Assembly (NCBI GenBank): GCA_022013685.1
Contig: JAKLPV010000166.1
Coordinates: forward strand, 1 to 35,706
DNA length: 35,706 bases
Reading direction: 5' to 3'
DNA from: Anaerolineae bacterium
GTDB taxonomy: Bacteria; Chloroflexota; Anaerolineae; Anaerolineales; Villigracilaceae
A model generated the notes under the pieces. It was not told the DNA's origin. It ran no database searches and was given only the letters and a program-made list of their open reading frames with translations. The translations under genes and the position numbers were made by a program. Shown here in pieces: positions 6,910-14,958 of the stretch; position 1 is the first letter of the stretch; every line of letters begins with the position of its first letter.

Positions 6910-7185
6910 CTAGCCGCCGCCGACTGCCGGGAAAATATCCAGTTTGTCAGATTGCGAGATGCGTGTTTCGAGAGTCTTTTCGAGATAGGGGACATCTCGC
7001 CCATTGACGAAAACATGCACGTAGCCGTGCAGCTCATCGCCACACATCAATTCTTTGCGCAGGGCCGGGTAAAGGGCAAAGCAGGCATCCAGCATTTCAC
7101 GCACGGTCACATTATCGGGCAGGTCGAGCGCGACAGTCTTTTTGCCGGTGATCAGGCGCAGGGTGGCGTAAAAATTGATCTTCAT
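6910..7185 (-). CDS. MoaD/ThiS-like sulfur carrier protein, AOR-linked
   Basis: 91 residues from the ATG at 7185, chosen because GGAGGA lies just upstream and MKINFYATLRL is the usual first strand; an open frame extends to 7248. The beta-grasp pattern (NVTVREMLDACFALYP, VHVFVNGRDV, SDKLDIFPAVGGG) and the Gly-Gly terminus are those of MoaD, the small subunit of molybdopterin synthase, which carries a C-terminal thiocarboxylate. The end here is three Gly. The link with the oxidoreductase gene implies a role in making tungstopterin. ThiS is an alternative but the length favours MoaD. Confidence 0.85.
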   Translation of the reverse strand: MKINFYATLRLITGKKTVALDLPDNVTVREMLDACFALYPALRKELMCGDELHGYVHVFVNGRDVPYLEKTLETRISQSDKLDIFPAVGGG

Positions 7186-7224
7186 TTCATCCTCCATGTT
7201 ATTTGGCCTGGTTTTGTCTGAATA

Positions 7225-7273
7225 ATTATACCTGCTCTGTTTTACCAAGTATACAGTTAAATTCGACTATAAT
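7225..7273. promoter_or_regulatory. Back-to-back -10 boxes for moaD-like and tpiA genes
   Basis: A perfect TATAAT lies on the minus strand (7225-7230), reading toward the MoaD-like gene, and another perfect TATAAT on the plus strand (7268-7273), reading toward tpiA. Neither has a clear TTGACA at the normal distance, so both promoters are inferred from the -10 boxes only. Confidence 0.45.
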
Positions 7274-7349
7274 TCTCCCGGCGAATTTTCTAAAGATCAA
7301 TAACCGCCAGATTTCTGGCGATAAAATCACATCGATTGCGAGGAAAAAC

Positions 7350-8105
7350 ATGAGAATCCCCTTTGTTGCCGGAAACTGGAAAATGAACAAAACCGTCGCC
7401 GAGGCGCGTGAACTGGTTTCGACCATGGGCGCCGGCCTGAAAGCCGTCAAAGGCGTCGAGAAAGTCATTTGCCCGCCATACGTTTCCCTGCTGGCAGTGG
7501 CAAACCTGCTCGGCGGAACTGATATTGGCCTGGGTGCGCAGAACATGCACTGGGAGGAAAAAGGCGCTTTTACAGGCGAAGTCGCTCCGGCGATGGTCAA
7601 GGAACTTTGCAAATACGTCATCCTGGGCCACTCCGAACGCCGCCAGTATTTCGGCGAAACCGATGAAACCGTCAACAAACGTGTGCTGGCAGCCCAGAAA
7701 CATGCCATCATTCCCATCGTTTGTGTTGGTGAAACGCTGGATGAAAATAAATCCGGCCAGACGGCGGAAGTTGTCCGGCGGCAGACTCTGGGCGCCTTGC
7801 AAGGCGTCGACGCAGACTTCGCCCCCAGTTTGGTGATCGCCTACGAGCCAGTTTGGGCCATCGGGACGGGGCTGGCCTCTTCGGGGGACAACGCGCAGCA
7901 CGTCCATGGGCAGGTTATCCGCCCGGTATTGGTGGAATTGTTCGGGCCGGAAACGGCTGAAAAAATCCGCATCCTGTACGGCGGTTCAGTGACTGGCGCC
8001 AATGCTGCGGAATTCTTTTCGCAGCCCGATGTCGATGGCGCACTGGTCGGCGGCGCAAGCCTCAAGGATGATTTTGTTGCCATTGCCCAGGCGGCGGCAG
8101 CTTAA
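7350..8105 (+). CDS. tpiA: Triosephosphate isomerase
   Basis: 251 residues from the ATG at 7350 (MRIPFVAGNWKMNKT), with GAGG just upstream; the open frame reaches back to 7203 but that part has no family similarity. Catalytic residues are visible: Lys11, His94 (ILGHSERR) and Glu166 (AYEPVWAIGTG). It interconverts glyceraldehyde 3-phosphate and dihydroxyacetone phosphate in glycolysis and gluconeogenesis. It stands alone, not in a gap-pgk cluster, and a hairpin follows. Confidence 0.97.
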   Translation: MRIPFVAGNWKMNKTVAEARELVSTMGAGLKAVKGVEKVICPPYVSLLAVANLLGGTDIGLGAQNMHWEEKGAFTGEVAPAMVKELCKYVILGHSERRQYFGETDETVNKRVLAAQKHAIIPIVCVGETLDENKSGQTAEVVRRQTLGALQGVDADFAPSLVIAYEPVWAIGTGLASSGDNAQHVHGQVIRPVLVELFGPETAEKIRILYGGSVTGANAAEFFSQPDVDGALVGGASLKDDFVAIAQAAAA

Positions 8106-8124
8106 GACCCAAAACTGAAAACGC

Positions 8125-8158
8125 GCGAGACGTCCCGGCTCAGGCAGGGGCGTCTCGC
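8125..8158 (+). terminator. Hairpin after tpiA
   Basis: A 12-bp stem (8125-8136 with 8147-8158) with one G-U pair and a 10-nt loop, followed by only four T. It also lies 8 bp before the next start, so it may attenuate rather than fully terminate. Confidence 0.55.
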
Positions 8159-8166
8159 ATTTTAGA

Positions 8167-8934
8167 ATGGCCCTGTTTCTAACCTCCCTCGATGGTCTGT
8201 TTTGGCTGGCCCTGGCGCTGGTGGCTTTGTTGTACCTGCAACGCTGGATGCACCGTGAAATCCAGGCTGTTTTCCTGATCCTTACCCGCCACCCTGGCAT
8301 TACGATCGGAATTTTTGCGCTGATTTTTATCCCCGGCGTTTTTTTGCACGAGCTAAGCCACTTTATCATGGCCCAAATTCTGCGCGTGCGCACCGGACGC
8401 TTTTCGCTGGTCCCAACCCCCATGCCTGATGGACGCCTGCAAATGGGCTATGTCGAAACCGAACGCAGTGATTTCGTGCGCGATTCACTGGTGGGCGCTG
8501 CGCCAATTTTATTTGGCACCCTGTTTTTGGCCTGGGTCGCGGTCGAGCGCCTTCAGTTGGCTGTGATGTGGGATGTGCTGCGTGACAACCAGATGAATTT
8601 ATTCCTGCTTGGGTTAACCATCCTGCCCAGGCTGCCCGATTTTTGGTTGTGGTTCTACCTGGCTTTTACCGTTTCGAGCACGATGATGCCCTCCGAGTCA
8701 GACCGCCAATCGTGGACTCCGCCACTTGTGGTGATAGCAATTTTCCTGGCCTTGCTCTTGCTGGCCGGGGCTGGCCCGTGGATGTTGGAACATCTTGCCT
8801 CGCCGCTGAATGAATTTTTACGAGGCACGGCATTGGTCTTGCTGGTCAGCGTACTCATTCACCTGATCCTGATTGTGCCTTTCCTTTTCTTTCACCGCCT
8901 TCTGACCCGCCTGACCGGGTTGGATGTGGGCTGA
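8167..8934 (+). CDS. Integral membrane protein with HExxH motif (M50-like)
   Basis: 255 residues with about six hydrophobic segments. In the second one sits HELSH (61-65), an HExxH zinc motif inside a membrane helix, as in site-2-protease-like (M50) peptidases; GVFLHELSHFIMAQILRV supports this. The second M50 metal motif (NxxPxxxxDG) is not evident, so activity is uncertain. The sequence after it (PTPMPDGRLQMGYVETE) is polar, then more membrane helices. The next gene, a UbiB-like kinase, starts 17 bp on, so the two are probably one transcript. I know no assigned role for this family. Confidence 0.75.
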   Translation: MALFLTSLDGLFWLALALVALLYLQRWMHREIQAVFLILTRHPGITIGIFALIFIPGVFLHELSHFIMAQILRVRTGRFSLVPTPMPDGRLQMGYVETERSDFVRDSLVGAAPILFGTLFLAWVAVERLQLAVMWDVLRDNQMNLFLLGLTILPRLPDFWLWFYLAFTVSSTMMPSESDRQSWTPPLVVIAIFLALLLLAGAGPWMLEHLASPLNEFLRGTALVLLVSVLIHLILIVPFLFFHRLLTRLTGLDVG

Positions 8935-8950
8935 CAGGTCTGGAGCCTGA

Positions 8951-10630
8951 ATGAAGACACCTCGTATGCGCGCCCGCTTCTTTCATATTTTGTGGTTTTT
9001 TGCGGGAATATTTCTTCGTTTTATTGGCTGGGAGTTGATCCTGGCAAAGATCGGGTTTCGTTTGCAGGTGCGCAGCACCCGTTCGGAGCGTTTCCGGCGC
9101 GAAGCGCAGCGTTTCCGCGCTTTGGCCTTCAAAATGGGCGGGGTGATGATCAAGGTCGGGCAGTTCCTTTCTTCGCGGCTGGATATCCTCCCCCCTGAAG
9201 TGACCGACACCCTGGCCGATTTACAGGACGAAGTCCCGCCAGAAACTTTCGGGGCGATCAAGCTTCAGGCCGAAAACGAATTGCAGGCTCCCATCTCAGA
9301 AAAATTCGCCTGGTTTGACGAGAATCCGCTGGCAGCCGCCTCGCTCGGCCAGGTTCATCGCGCCAGGCTAAGGGGCGACGAGCCAGAAGCGCAGCATTTT
9401 CAGGATGTGGTCGTTAAGGTGTTGCGCCCCAATATCGAAAAGATCGTTTCTGTCGATCTGTCTGCCCTGCGCATTGTCGGGCGCTGGCTGACGTATTACC
9501 GCCCCGTCCGCGAACATGCCGATGTCCCCGCATTGCTGCGCGAGTTCTCTGAAACGCTCAACAATGAGATTGATTATCGTCTCGAGGGGCAGAACGCCGA
9601 AACGTTTTTCGAGAATTTCAAGGATGACCCGCACGTGCGCGTGCCGCGCGTGGTCTGGAGCCGTTCGACCCGCCGCGTTTTGACCCTGGAAAATGTTTAC
9701 GCCATCAAGATCACGGATTATGACGAGATTACCGCCGCGGGCATTGATCGGGCGCAGGTGGCGCGCAGGCTTTTGGATGTTTATCTGAAACAGATTTTCG
9801 ACGATGGCTTCTTCCATGCAGACCCGCATCCGGGCAACCTTTTCGTAACCCCTGTCCCGGCTGAAGGCGACTCTCCTGGCTGGCAGTTGACCTTTGTCGA
9901 TTTTGGCATGGTCGGCCGTTTGCCCGATAACTTGCGCGCCGCGCTGCGCGAGACGGTCATCGCCGTTGGCACCCAGGATTCGGCCCGGCTGATCAAGTCC
10001 TACCAGACCCTCGGCTTTTTGCTGCCCGGCGCAGATATCGAAGCGCTGGAAAAAGCCTCGGCGATGGTTTTCGATCGTTTCTGGGGCATGTCGATGAGCG
10101 AACTGCGCAACGTCAGCCTGCACGAGATGCATGATATCGGTCACCGCATTCGCGATTTGATGCTCGAAATGCCTTTCCAGGTTCCCAATAACCTGCTGAT
10201 TTTGGTACGCACGGTCGCGATCCTTTCAGGGATGTGCACCGGGCTGGACCCGAACTTCAACCTGTGGAACCAGCTTGCTCCGTATGCGAAAAAACTGGTT
10301 TCTGAAGAAGGCGGCTCGGGCCTGGATATTGTGCTGGAGACGCTCGAAGAGTTGGCCAAGACATTGGTTGCCCTGCCTTCGCAGGCCAGTCGGGTGCTGG
10401 CGCAGGCCGAGCGCGAGGGGCTGCTGATCCGCGCTCCGCAGGTGACGCGCCAACTGGGCTTGCTGGAGCGCTCGATAGACCGGCTTTCGGGCAGCCTGAT
10501 TTTTTCGGCGCTCTTGCTGGGCGGAATTTTTCTCTACAATGCCGGTAATTTGGTTTTTGGGCAAACGCTGCTGGTTTTTGCCGGGATTGTGTTGCTCTGG
10601 GTGCTTTTTTTGCCTCGCCGCAGCCGCTAA
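8951..10630 (+). CDS. AarF/UbiB/ABC1-family atypical kinase
   Basis: 559 residues. The hallmarks are present: KxGQ (KVGQFLSSRLDILP, about 68-80), an Ala-rich nucleotide loop AAASLGQVH, the lysine in VVVKVLRP, the catalytic FFHADPHPGNLF and metal-binding FVDFGMVGRLP. Two hydrophobic segments at the C-terminus (about 515-555) should anchor it in the membrane. Family members support ubiquinone or isoprenoid-lipid metabolism; the true reaction is a debated ATPase/kinase activity. Preceded by the HExxH membrane protein and followed by a strong terminator. Confidence 0.92.
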   Translation: MKTPRMRARFFHILWFFAGIFLRFIGWELILAKIGFRLQVRSTRSERFRREAQRFRALAFKMGGVMIKVGQFLSSRLDILPPEVTDTLADLQDEVPPETFGAIKLQAENELQAPISEKFAWFDENPLAAASLGQVHRARLRGDEPEAQHFQDVVVKVLRPNIEKIVSVDLSALRIVGRWLTYYRPVREHADVPALLREFSETLNNEIDYRLEGQNAETFFENFKDDPHVRVPRVVWSRSTRRVLTLENVYAIKITDYDEITAAGIDRAQVARRLLDVYLKQIFDDGFFHADPHPGNLFVTPVPAEGDSPGWQLTFVDFGMVGRLPDNLRAALRETVIAVGTQDSARLIKSYQTLGFLLPGADIEALEKASAMVFDRFWGMSMSELRNVSLHEMHDIGHRIRDLMLEMPFQVPNNLLILVRTVAILSGMCTGLDPNFNLWNQLAPYAKKLVSEEGGSGLDIVLETLEELAKTLVALPSQASRVLAQAEREGLLIRAPQVTRQLGLLERSIDRLSGSLIFSALLLGGIFLYNAGNLVFGQTLLVFAGIVLLWVLFLPRRSR

Positions 10631-10643
10631 TGTTTCGGGAATC

Positions 10644-10677
10644 AAAAGACACGGAACTGCTCATTCCGTGTCTTTTT
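10644..10677 (+). terminator. Intrinsic terminator after the UbiB-like gene
   Basis: A 13-bp stem, AAAAGACACGGAA with 10664-10676, 7-nt loop, ending in a T run. The A tract on the left arm makes it usable also for the leftward gene that ends at 10694. Confidence 0.88.
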
Positions 10678-10693
10678 GTTTTAATTTGTGAAG

Positions 10694-10915
10694 TTAGGCT
10701 ATCTTTTTGTCAATATCTTCAATAACAGAGTCGAGCATGCTGCGCCAGGCCAGCAGCACTTCTTTGCGGGCGGCGCGGTGATGCTTGATGAAACCGGCAG
10801 GGAAGAGGGTTTCGAGACCTTTGCGCATCTCCTCGCGGGCATTGCGGTAGTGCTCACGGGTCTCTTCAGGGATGCGGCTCTTGAATTTACTTTCGCGTGC
10901 GGTTTTTTCAGTCAT
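10694..10915 (-). CDS. Small conserved hypothetical protein, charged and helical
   Basis: 73 residues from the ATG at 10915, chosen because AAGGAG lies 6-7 nt upstream; an in-frame ATG at 10942 is also possible. The sequence is rich in Arg, Lys and Glu and looks entirely helical (IPEETREHYRNAREEMRKGL, RAARKEVLLAWRSMLDSVIE). No signal peptide or membrane segment. I do not recognise a functional family. It is transcribed alone, away from the TetR promoter region. Confidence 0.7.
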   Translation of the reverse strand: MTEKTARESKFKSRIPEETREHYRNAREEMRKGLETLFPAGFIKHHRAARKEVLLAWRSMLDSVIEDIDKKIA

Positions 10916-11017
10916 GAGATACTCCTTTTTCAAAATATCCATTCCTATTATAGCACGCCCGGCAACTGTTTTAATTCCGGGCGCAGGCGTTGCTCAAAAT
11001 GATTATGGATTTACATC

Positions 11018-11045
11018 TTGACATTCTTCCAAAAAAACATAAAAT
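11018..11045 (+). promoter_or_regulatory. Promoter of the TetR-family regulator
   Basis: A perfect TTGACA at 11018-11023, 16-bp spacer, TAAAAT at 11040-11045 (5 of 6). It lies 37 bp before the ATG, with the palindromic operator over the expected start. Confidence 0.7.
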
Positions 11046-11050
11046 ATAAA

Positions 11051-11064
11051 AACGAACGTTCGTT
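11051..11064 (+). promoter_or_regulatory. Palindromic TetR operator
   Basis: AACGAACGTTCGTT is a perfect 14-bp palindrome, followed by CATT. It covers the transcription start of the adjacent TetR gene. This style of AACGAACGTTCGTT palindrome is common for autoregulated TetR proteins, so autorepression is inferred. Confidence 0.8.
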
Positions 11065-11081
11065 CATTTCACGGAGAAGCT

Positions 11082-11708
11082 ATGACCCCCGAAGAAATTT
11101 TCAGCAAGGGAGAGCGCACTCGAGCAGTCATCCTGGATGCGGCTTATGATCTGTTTTTGAACCAGGGATACAGCGCCACCTCCATGCGCCAGATTGCCGA
11201 GCGCGCCGGGTTGGCGGTGGGCAGCATTTACAATCATTTCGCCGGCAAGGATGAGATTTTCCAGGCGCTGATTATCGACAAACATCCGTACTTGCAAATA
11301 TTGCCGGTGCTCCAGGAAACACCAGGTAAAACAACCGAAGAATTTATCCGCAATGCCTCGCGCTTGGTGCAAGAGAAAATGGGACATCACCCCGATTTCA
11401 TCAAGCTCATGTTTATCGAAATTGTCGAGTTCGAAGGGCGGCATTTCCCCAAAGTTTTGGAGACCATTTTCCCCTTGGCCTATCCGCTGATTGAGCGTTT
11501 TACTGTGCCCGGAAGCGGCGTGCGTCAGGATATGTCTACTCCCAAGCTGATTCGCGCTTTCATCGGGAGCATCATGGCTTTTTATCTGACCGATTTTCTG
11601 GTTGGTGATGCATCTGTCCCGCCCGGCATCCGTGATATGCGCCTGGATGATTTTATGGAAATTTTTATGTACGGTATTCTGGAAGGCAGAAGCCAGAATT
11701 CAGAATGA
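11082..11708 (+). CDS. TetR/AcrR-family transcriptional regulator
   Basis: 208 residues. The N-terminal helix-turn-helix (about 15-60) has the usual pattern: RAVILDAAYDLFLNQGYSATSMRQIAERAGLAVGSIYNHFAGKDEIF. The C-terminal ligand domain is divergent, as normal for the family. It probably represses itself through the 14-bp palindrome just upstream and may control the export genes that follow (as CecR does for the YbhGFSR-type exporter in Escherichia coli). The last few codons lie within the left terminal repeat of a MITE-like element, so the C-terminus may have been altered by insertion. Ligand unknown. Confidence 0.92.
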   Translation: MTPEEIFSKGERTRAVILDAAYDLFLNQGYSATSMRQIAERAGLAVGSIYNHFAGKDEIFQALIIDKHPYLQILPVLQETPGKTTEEFIRNASRLVQEKMGHHPDFIKLMFIEIVEFEGRHFPKVLETIFPLAYPLIERFTVPGSGVRQDMSTPKLIRAFIGSIMAFYLTDFLVGDASVPPGIRDMRLDDFMEIFMYGILEGRSQNSE

Positions 11709-11963
11709 TGAATTGCGCGTTGGCCTGTGACTTTCTACTTTTGACCTTTTCCATTTGACTTCTTACATAAGTCCTGCCTGCGTCAGTGCCGCCGGCACAG
11801 GTGAGCGGAGCGCCCTTCGACTACGGGCTGCGCAAAATACGCTCCGCCCTCCGCTCAGGACGTGACATTTTATAAAAAAAGCGCAGTCGAAGGACATTTG
11901 CAGTCCAACTATTGACGACTTTTGCAAGAGGTCTATTCATCATTCTGCATTCATCATTCTGCC
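11685..11963. mobile_element. MITE-like non-coding element with terminal inverted repeats
   Basis: A 29-bp left end (11685-11713) is the inverted copy of the right end (11935-11963) with 24 of 29 positions matching; the inner 13 bp CAGAATGATGAAT match exactly. The right end holds ATTCATCATTCTG twice in tandem (11935-11947 and 11949-11961). Inside are further inverted pairs: CCTTCGACT (11814-11822) with AGTCGAAGG (11885-11893), and GAGCGGAGCG with a broken copy at 11840-11856. There is no ORF. The element fills the gap between the TetR gene and the ABC permease and overlaps the TetR stop codon. No transposase and no clear target duplication were seen. Confidence 0.55.
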
Positions 11964-11976
11964 TTGAAGGAGTCTT

Positions 11977-13104
11977 ATGAACTCTCGCCTGTTCTCCATC
12001 ATCCGCAAGGAATTCATCCAGATCTTCCGCGATAAACGCACGCTGGCGTTGATTCTGGTCATTCCCATTATGCAATTATTCCTCCTGGGCTACGCCGCCA
12101 CCAGCGATGTGCGCAACGTGCCCCTGGCGGTTTTCGACCAATCCTACTCAGCGGAAGCGCGCGCCTTGCTGGATGCCTATCGCGCTTCGGACTATTTCGA
12201 GATCGCCTTTGCGGCTGCGTCTGATGCCGAGATTCAAACCCTGATCGAAACCGGCCAGGCCCGGGCTGCGTTGATCATCCCCCCCGATTATGCCAACCGC
12301 CTGCGGGACGGCTCGGCCCAGGTCATGTTCATTCTCGATGGCTCCGATCCGACCGTTGCCGCCACTGCGCTTTCGGCGGCAAAGCTGATCGGGCAGAGTC
12401 ATGCCACCAGTATCCTCTCCGAACGAGTGGCGCGCTCCGGTCAGGCGCTCAAACTCCAGCCGCCTGTGGATGTGCGCACGACGGTCTGGTACAACCCCGA
12501 TTTGATTTCATCCTACTTCATGATCCCCGGTGTGATTGGCATGATTCTGTATGCCATCACCGCCATCCTGACCGCCTCGGCAGTTGTTCGCGAACGCGAA
12601 CGCGGCACCATCGAACAACTGATCGTGACGCCCATCCGGCCCTGGGAACTGGTGATTGGCAAGATACTGCCTTATACCCTGCTGGCCCTCTTCGACACCC
12701 TGACCGTCCTGTTCATGGGGAATTGGTGGTTTGGCGTGCCGATTCGCGGATCGTTATTGCTCATCCTGCTGGTTTCATCTATTTTCCTGCTCTCCGGGCT
12801 GGGCGTGGGTCTGTTCGCATCCACCATTGCCAATACCCAGCAAGAATCGATGCTGACCGTCTGGATGACCCTCTTGCCGAGCATTTTTCTTTCCGGCTTC
12901 TTTTTTCCGCTCGAAGCCATGCCGCAATTCTTGCAGTGGGTTTCTTACGCCATGCCATTGCGTTATTACCTGGCTATAATTCGTGTGCTTTTGCTCAAGG
13001 GCGTTGGCCTGGAGAGTATCCTGCCGGATTTTATTGCCCTGACCGTCTTCGGCATAGCCATCATGACCGCAGCAGCCATGCGCTTCAGGAAAAGATTGGA
13101 CTGA
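11977..13104 (+). CDS. ABC-2 type permease (YbhR/YbhS-like)
   Basis: 375 residues. One N-terminal membrane helix (TLALILVIPIMQLFLLGYAAT, about 25-45), a large external domain (to about 170), then five more helices: the ABC2_membrane_3 layout. The NVPLAVFDQS and RERERGTIEQLIVTPIRPWELVIGK blocks are typical. It forms the channel of an exporter with the HlyD-like protein that follows and the two ATPases at 16108 and 17102. E. coli YbhGFSR uses two permeases; only one is seen here, so it may form a homodimer. AAGGAG precedes the ATG. Confidence 0.92.
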   Translation: MNSRLFSIIRKEFIQIFRDKRTLALILVIPIMQLFLLGYAATSDVRNVPLAVFDQSYSAEARALLDAYRASDYFEIAFAAASDAEIQTLIETGQARAALIIPPDYANRLRDGSAQVMFILDGSDPTVAATALSAAKLIGQSHATSILSERVARSGQALKLQPPVDVRTTVWYNPDLISSYFMIPGVIGMILYAITAILTASAVVRERERGTIEQLIVTPIRPWELVIGKILPYTLLALFDTLTVLFMGNWWFGVPIRGSLLLILLVSSIFLLSGLGVGLFASTIANTQQESMLTVWMTLLPSIFLSGFFFPLEAMPQFLQWVSYAMPLRYYLAIIRVLLLKGVGLESILPDFIALTVFGIAIMTAAAMRFRKRLD

Positions 13105-13180
13105 TTTTCCATTCTGAATCCGTGCTCGTACTTACGCGCGCCGCAAGTGCCATTCCGTATTCTTTATTCAGGAGTTTCCC

Positions 13181-14521
13181 ATGTCCCACAATCGACCTCC
13201 CGTTCCGGTAATCATCCTCGTCGTGCTCATTGTTTTCGGTACTGCCGGTTTTTTTATCTGGCAGCAACTCCAACCCCAAACCGACACCAGCCTGACCGCC
13301 AGCGGCACTGTTGAGGCGCTGCAAATTTCCATCGCGCCCGAACTGGCCGGCAAAGTACTCAGCGTGCTGGTGGAAGAAGGGGATTCTGTCCAGGCTGGGG
13401 ACGTGCTCTTGCGCCTCGACGGATCCCTGCTCGAAGCCCAGCGCGGGCTTGCCAGCGCCAGCCTGGATTCCGCTAAATCGGCAGTGACCAGCGCTGAAGC
13501 GGTGGCCGCAACTACCCGCGCGCAATATGACTTGGCTCTGGTAGCTGCCCTGGCTGAAGAGTCTGCCTTGCGCGCCACTGACTGGAAACTGAGCAACCCC
13601 TCCGATTTTGACCAGCCTTCCTGGTACTTTGGCCGTGCTGAGCAGTTGGCTGCTTTCGAAGCCGAATCTGTGGCCGCACAGGATGCGCTCGTCAAGGCCC
13701 GCGAGCGGCTCGAGTTTTACGAACAGAAAGCCACCAGCGGCGATTTCCTGCAAGCCGAACGTGACCTTTCTGCTGCCCGCGCCGCCTATCAGGTCGCGCA
13801 AGATGTACTGACGGACGCAAACAACACCGACTCTGCCTTGCGCGACGCTGCCCAGACCGCTTTCGACGATGCCAGGGCCGAATTGGAAGATGCCCAGGTT
13901 GAATACGAAGATGCCCTGACCAGCGAAGGTGCGGAGGATATTCTCACTGCCCGCGCCGAACTGCGTGTAGCGCAAGAGCGCGCCGATAAAGCTGCCGACC
14001 GTATCCGCGCCCTGCAAACCGGGTTGAACTCCCCCAAAGTCCTGGCCGCGCAAAAGACTGTCGAGCAGGCCGAAGCCGCTGTCAGCCAGGCGCAGGCAGC
14101 CATCCGCCAGGCTGAGGCCAATTTAGCGGTTATCGAGGCCCAACTCCAGAAATTGACCCTCACAGCCCCCGCGGACGGAGTCGTTCTGACCCGTAACATC
14201 CAGCCTGGCGAGGTGGTCAATCCCGGCTCTGTCGCCCTGACCCTGGCCAACCTGGCTGACCTGACCCTGACGGTCTACGTGCCTGAAGACCGTTATGGTG
14301 AAGTTTCGCTTGGGCAAATCGTCGAGGTGATCGTTGACTCTTTCCCCGGCGAAACATTCAGCGCGGCTGTCATTCATATCTCAGATAGCGCCGAGTTTAC
14401 CCCGCGCAATGTCCAAACTGTCGAGGGCCGCAAGACAACCGTTTTTGCCATCAAACTCAGGCTCGATGATCCTGAAGGCAAACTTAAACCGGGCATGCCA
14501 GCCGATGTTACCTTCAAGTAG
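13181..14521 (+). CDS. HlyD-family membrane-fusion (periplasmic adaptor) protein, YbhG-like
   Basis: 446 residues: one N-terminal membrane anchor (VIILVVLIVFGTAGFFIW, about 10-28), a biotinyl-lipoyl half (ISIAPELAGKVLSVLVEEGD), a long coiled coil with Ala/Gln/Glu-rich heptads (about 85-320), the second lipoyl half (LTAPADGVVLTRNIQPGEVV) and a C-terminal beta-barrel domain. It would connect the ABC-2 permease to the outside. AGGAG lies before the ATG, 76 bp after the permease gene. The coiled coil is longer than in E. coli YbhG, which may matter for the envelope of this organism. Confidence 0.92.
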   Translation: MSHNRPPVPVIILVVLIVFGTAGFFIWQQLQPQTDTSLTASGTVEALQISIAPELAGKVLSVLVEEGDSVQAGDVLLRLDGSLLEAQRGLASASLDSAKSAVTSAEAVAATTRAQYDLALVAALAEESALRATDWKLSNPSDFDQPSWYFGRAEQLAAFEAESVAAQDALVKARERLEFYEQKATSGDFLQAERDLSAARAAYQVAQDVLTDANNTDSALRDAAQTAFDDARAELEDAQVEYEDALTSEGAEDILTARAELRVAQERADKAADRIRALQTGLNSPKVLAAQKTVEQAEAAVSQAQAAIRQAEANLAVIEAQLQKLTLTAPADGVVLTRNIQPGEVVNPGSVALTLANLADLTLTVYVPEDRYGEVSLGQIVEVIVDSFPGETFSAAVIHISDSAEFTPRNVQTVEGRKTTVFAIKLRLDDPEGKLKPGMPADVTFK

Positions 14522-14540
14522 CTGATTGGAAGTTCCGCCC

Positions 14541-14957
14541 ATGCCGAAACTGTCCCTTCCGTGGCTTTATCATGCTTTGGCTGTGTCACAGGCTTTGCAC
14601 TCCACTGAGGAGGTGTTGACCAGCCTGTGGGCCTGGATGCCGCGCGTGACGGCGGTCTGGCACGAAGAGATTGACTGGATTCCGCTCATGCAGGGCATGG
14701 GTGAGACGAAATTTGCCGCCGCCAACCTGGTAATTGTCACTATTCTGCTGGCACTGACGCCTTTTGTCTTTGAGCGACGTTCCTGGGCGCTGGCCCTGGC
14801 TTTCTGGATCGCCGTTTTGGAAATAACCAATGGTTCGGGGCATTTGCTGGGAGCCTTGTTGGTGCGTGGTTATTTTCCTGGCGTCCTTGCCGGGTTGGGA
14901 TTGATCCTGTTTGGCGTTTTGTATGTGCGCCAGTTCTTGATGGAAAGAAAGGTTTGA
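14541..14957 (+). CDS. HXXEE-type integral membrane protein
   Basis: 138 residues from the ATG at 14541; a TTG at 14526 is in frame but GGAAG is well placed for the ATG. Near the N-terminus is His20-Ser-Thr-Glu-Glu (ALHSTEEVL), the signature of the HXXEE family, followed by three or four membrane helices. The conserved His and acidic residues suggest a metal or catalytic site in the membrane, but no function is established for the family to my knowledge. It lies 19 bp after the HlyD-like gene and 1 bp before the next gene, so it belongs to the export operon. Confidence 0.78.
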   Translation: MPKLSLPWLYHALAVSQALHSTEEVLTSLWAWMPRVTAVWHEEIDWIPLMQGMGETKFAAANLVIVTILLALTPFVFERRSWALALAFWIAVLEITNGSGHLLGALLVRGYFPGVLAGLGLILFGVLYVRQFLMERKV

Positions 14958-14958
14958 A

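Noticed and set aside
9368-10144. A 258-codon minus-strand frame
   Set aside because: Shadow of the UbiB-like kinase gene.
13085-14053. A 322-codon open frame on the minus strand
   Set aside because: Opposite a clear HlyD-family gene; low-complexity Gly/Ser/Val-rich translation without family features.
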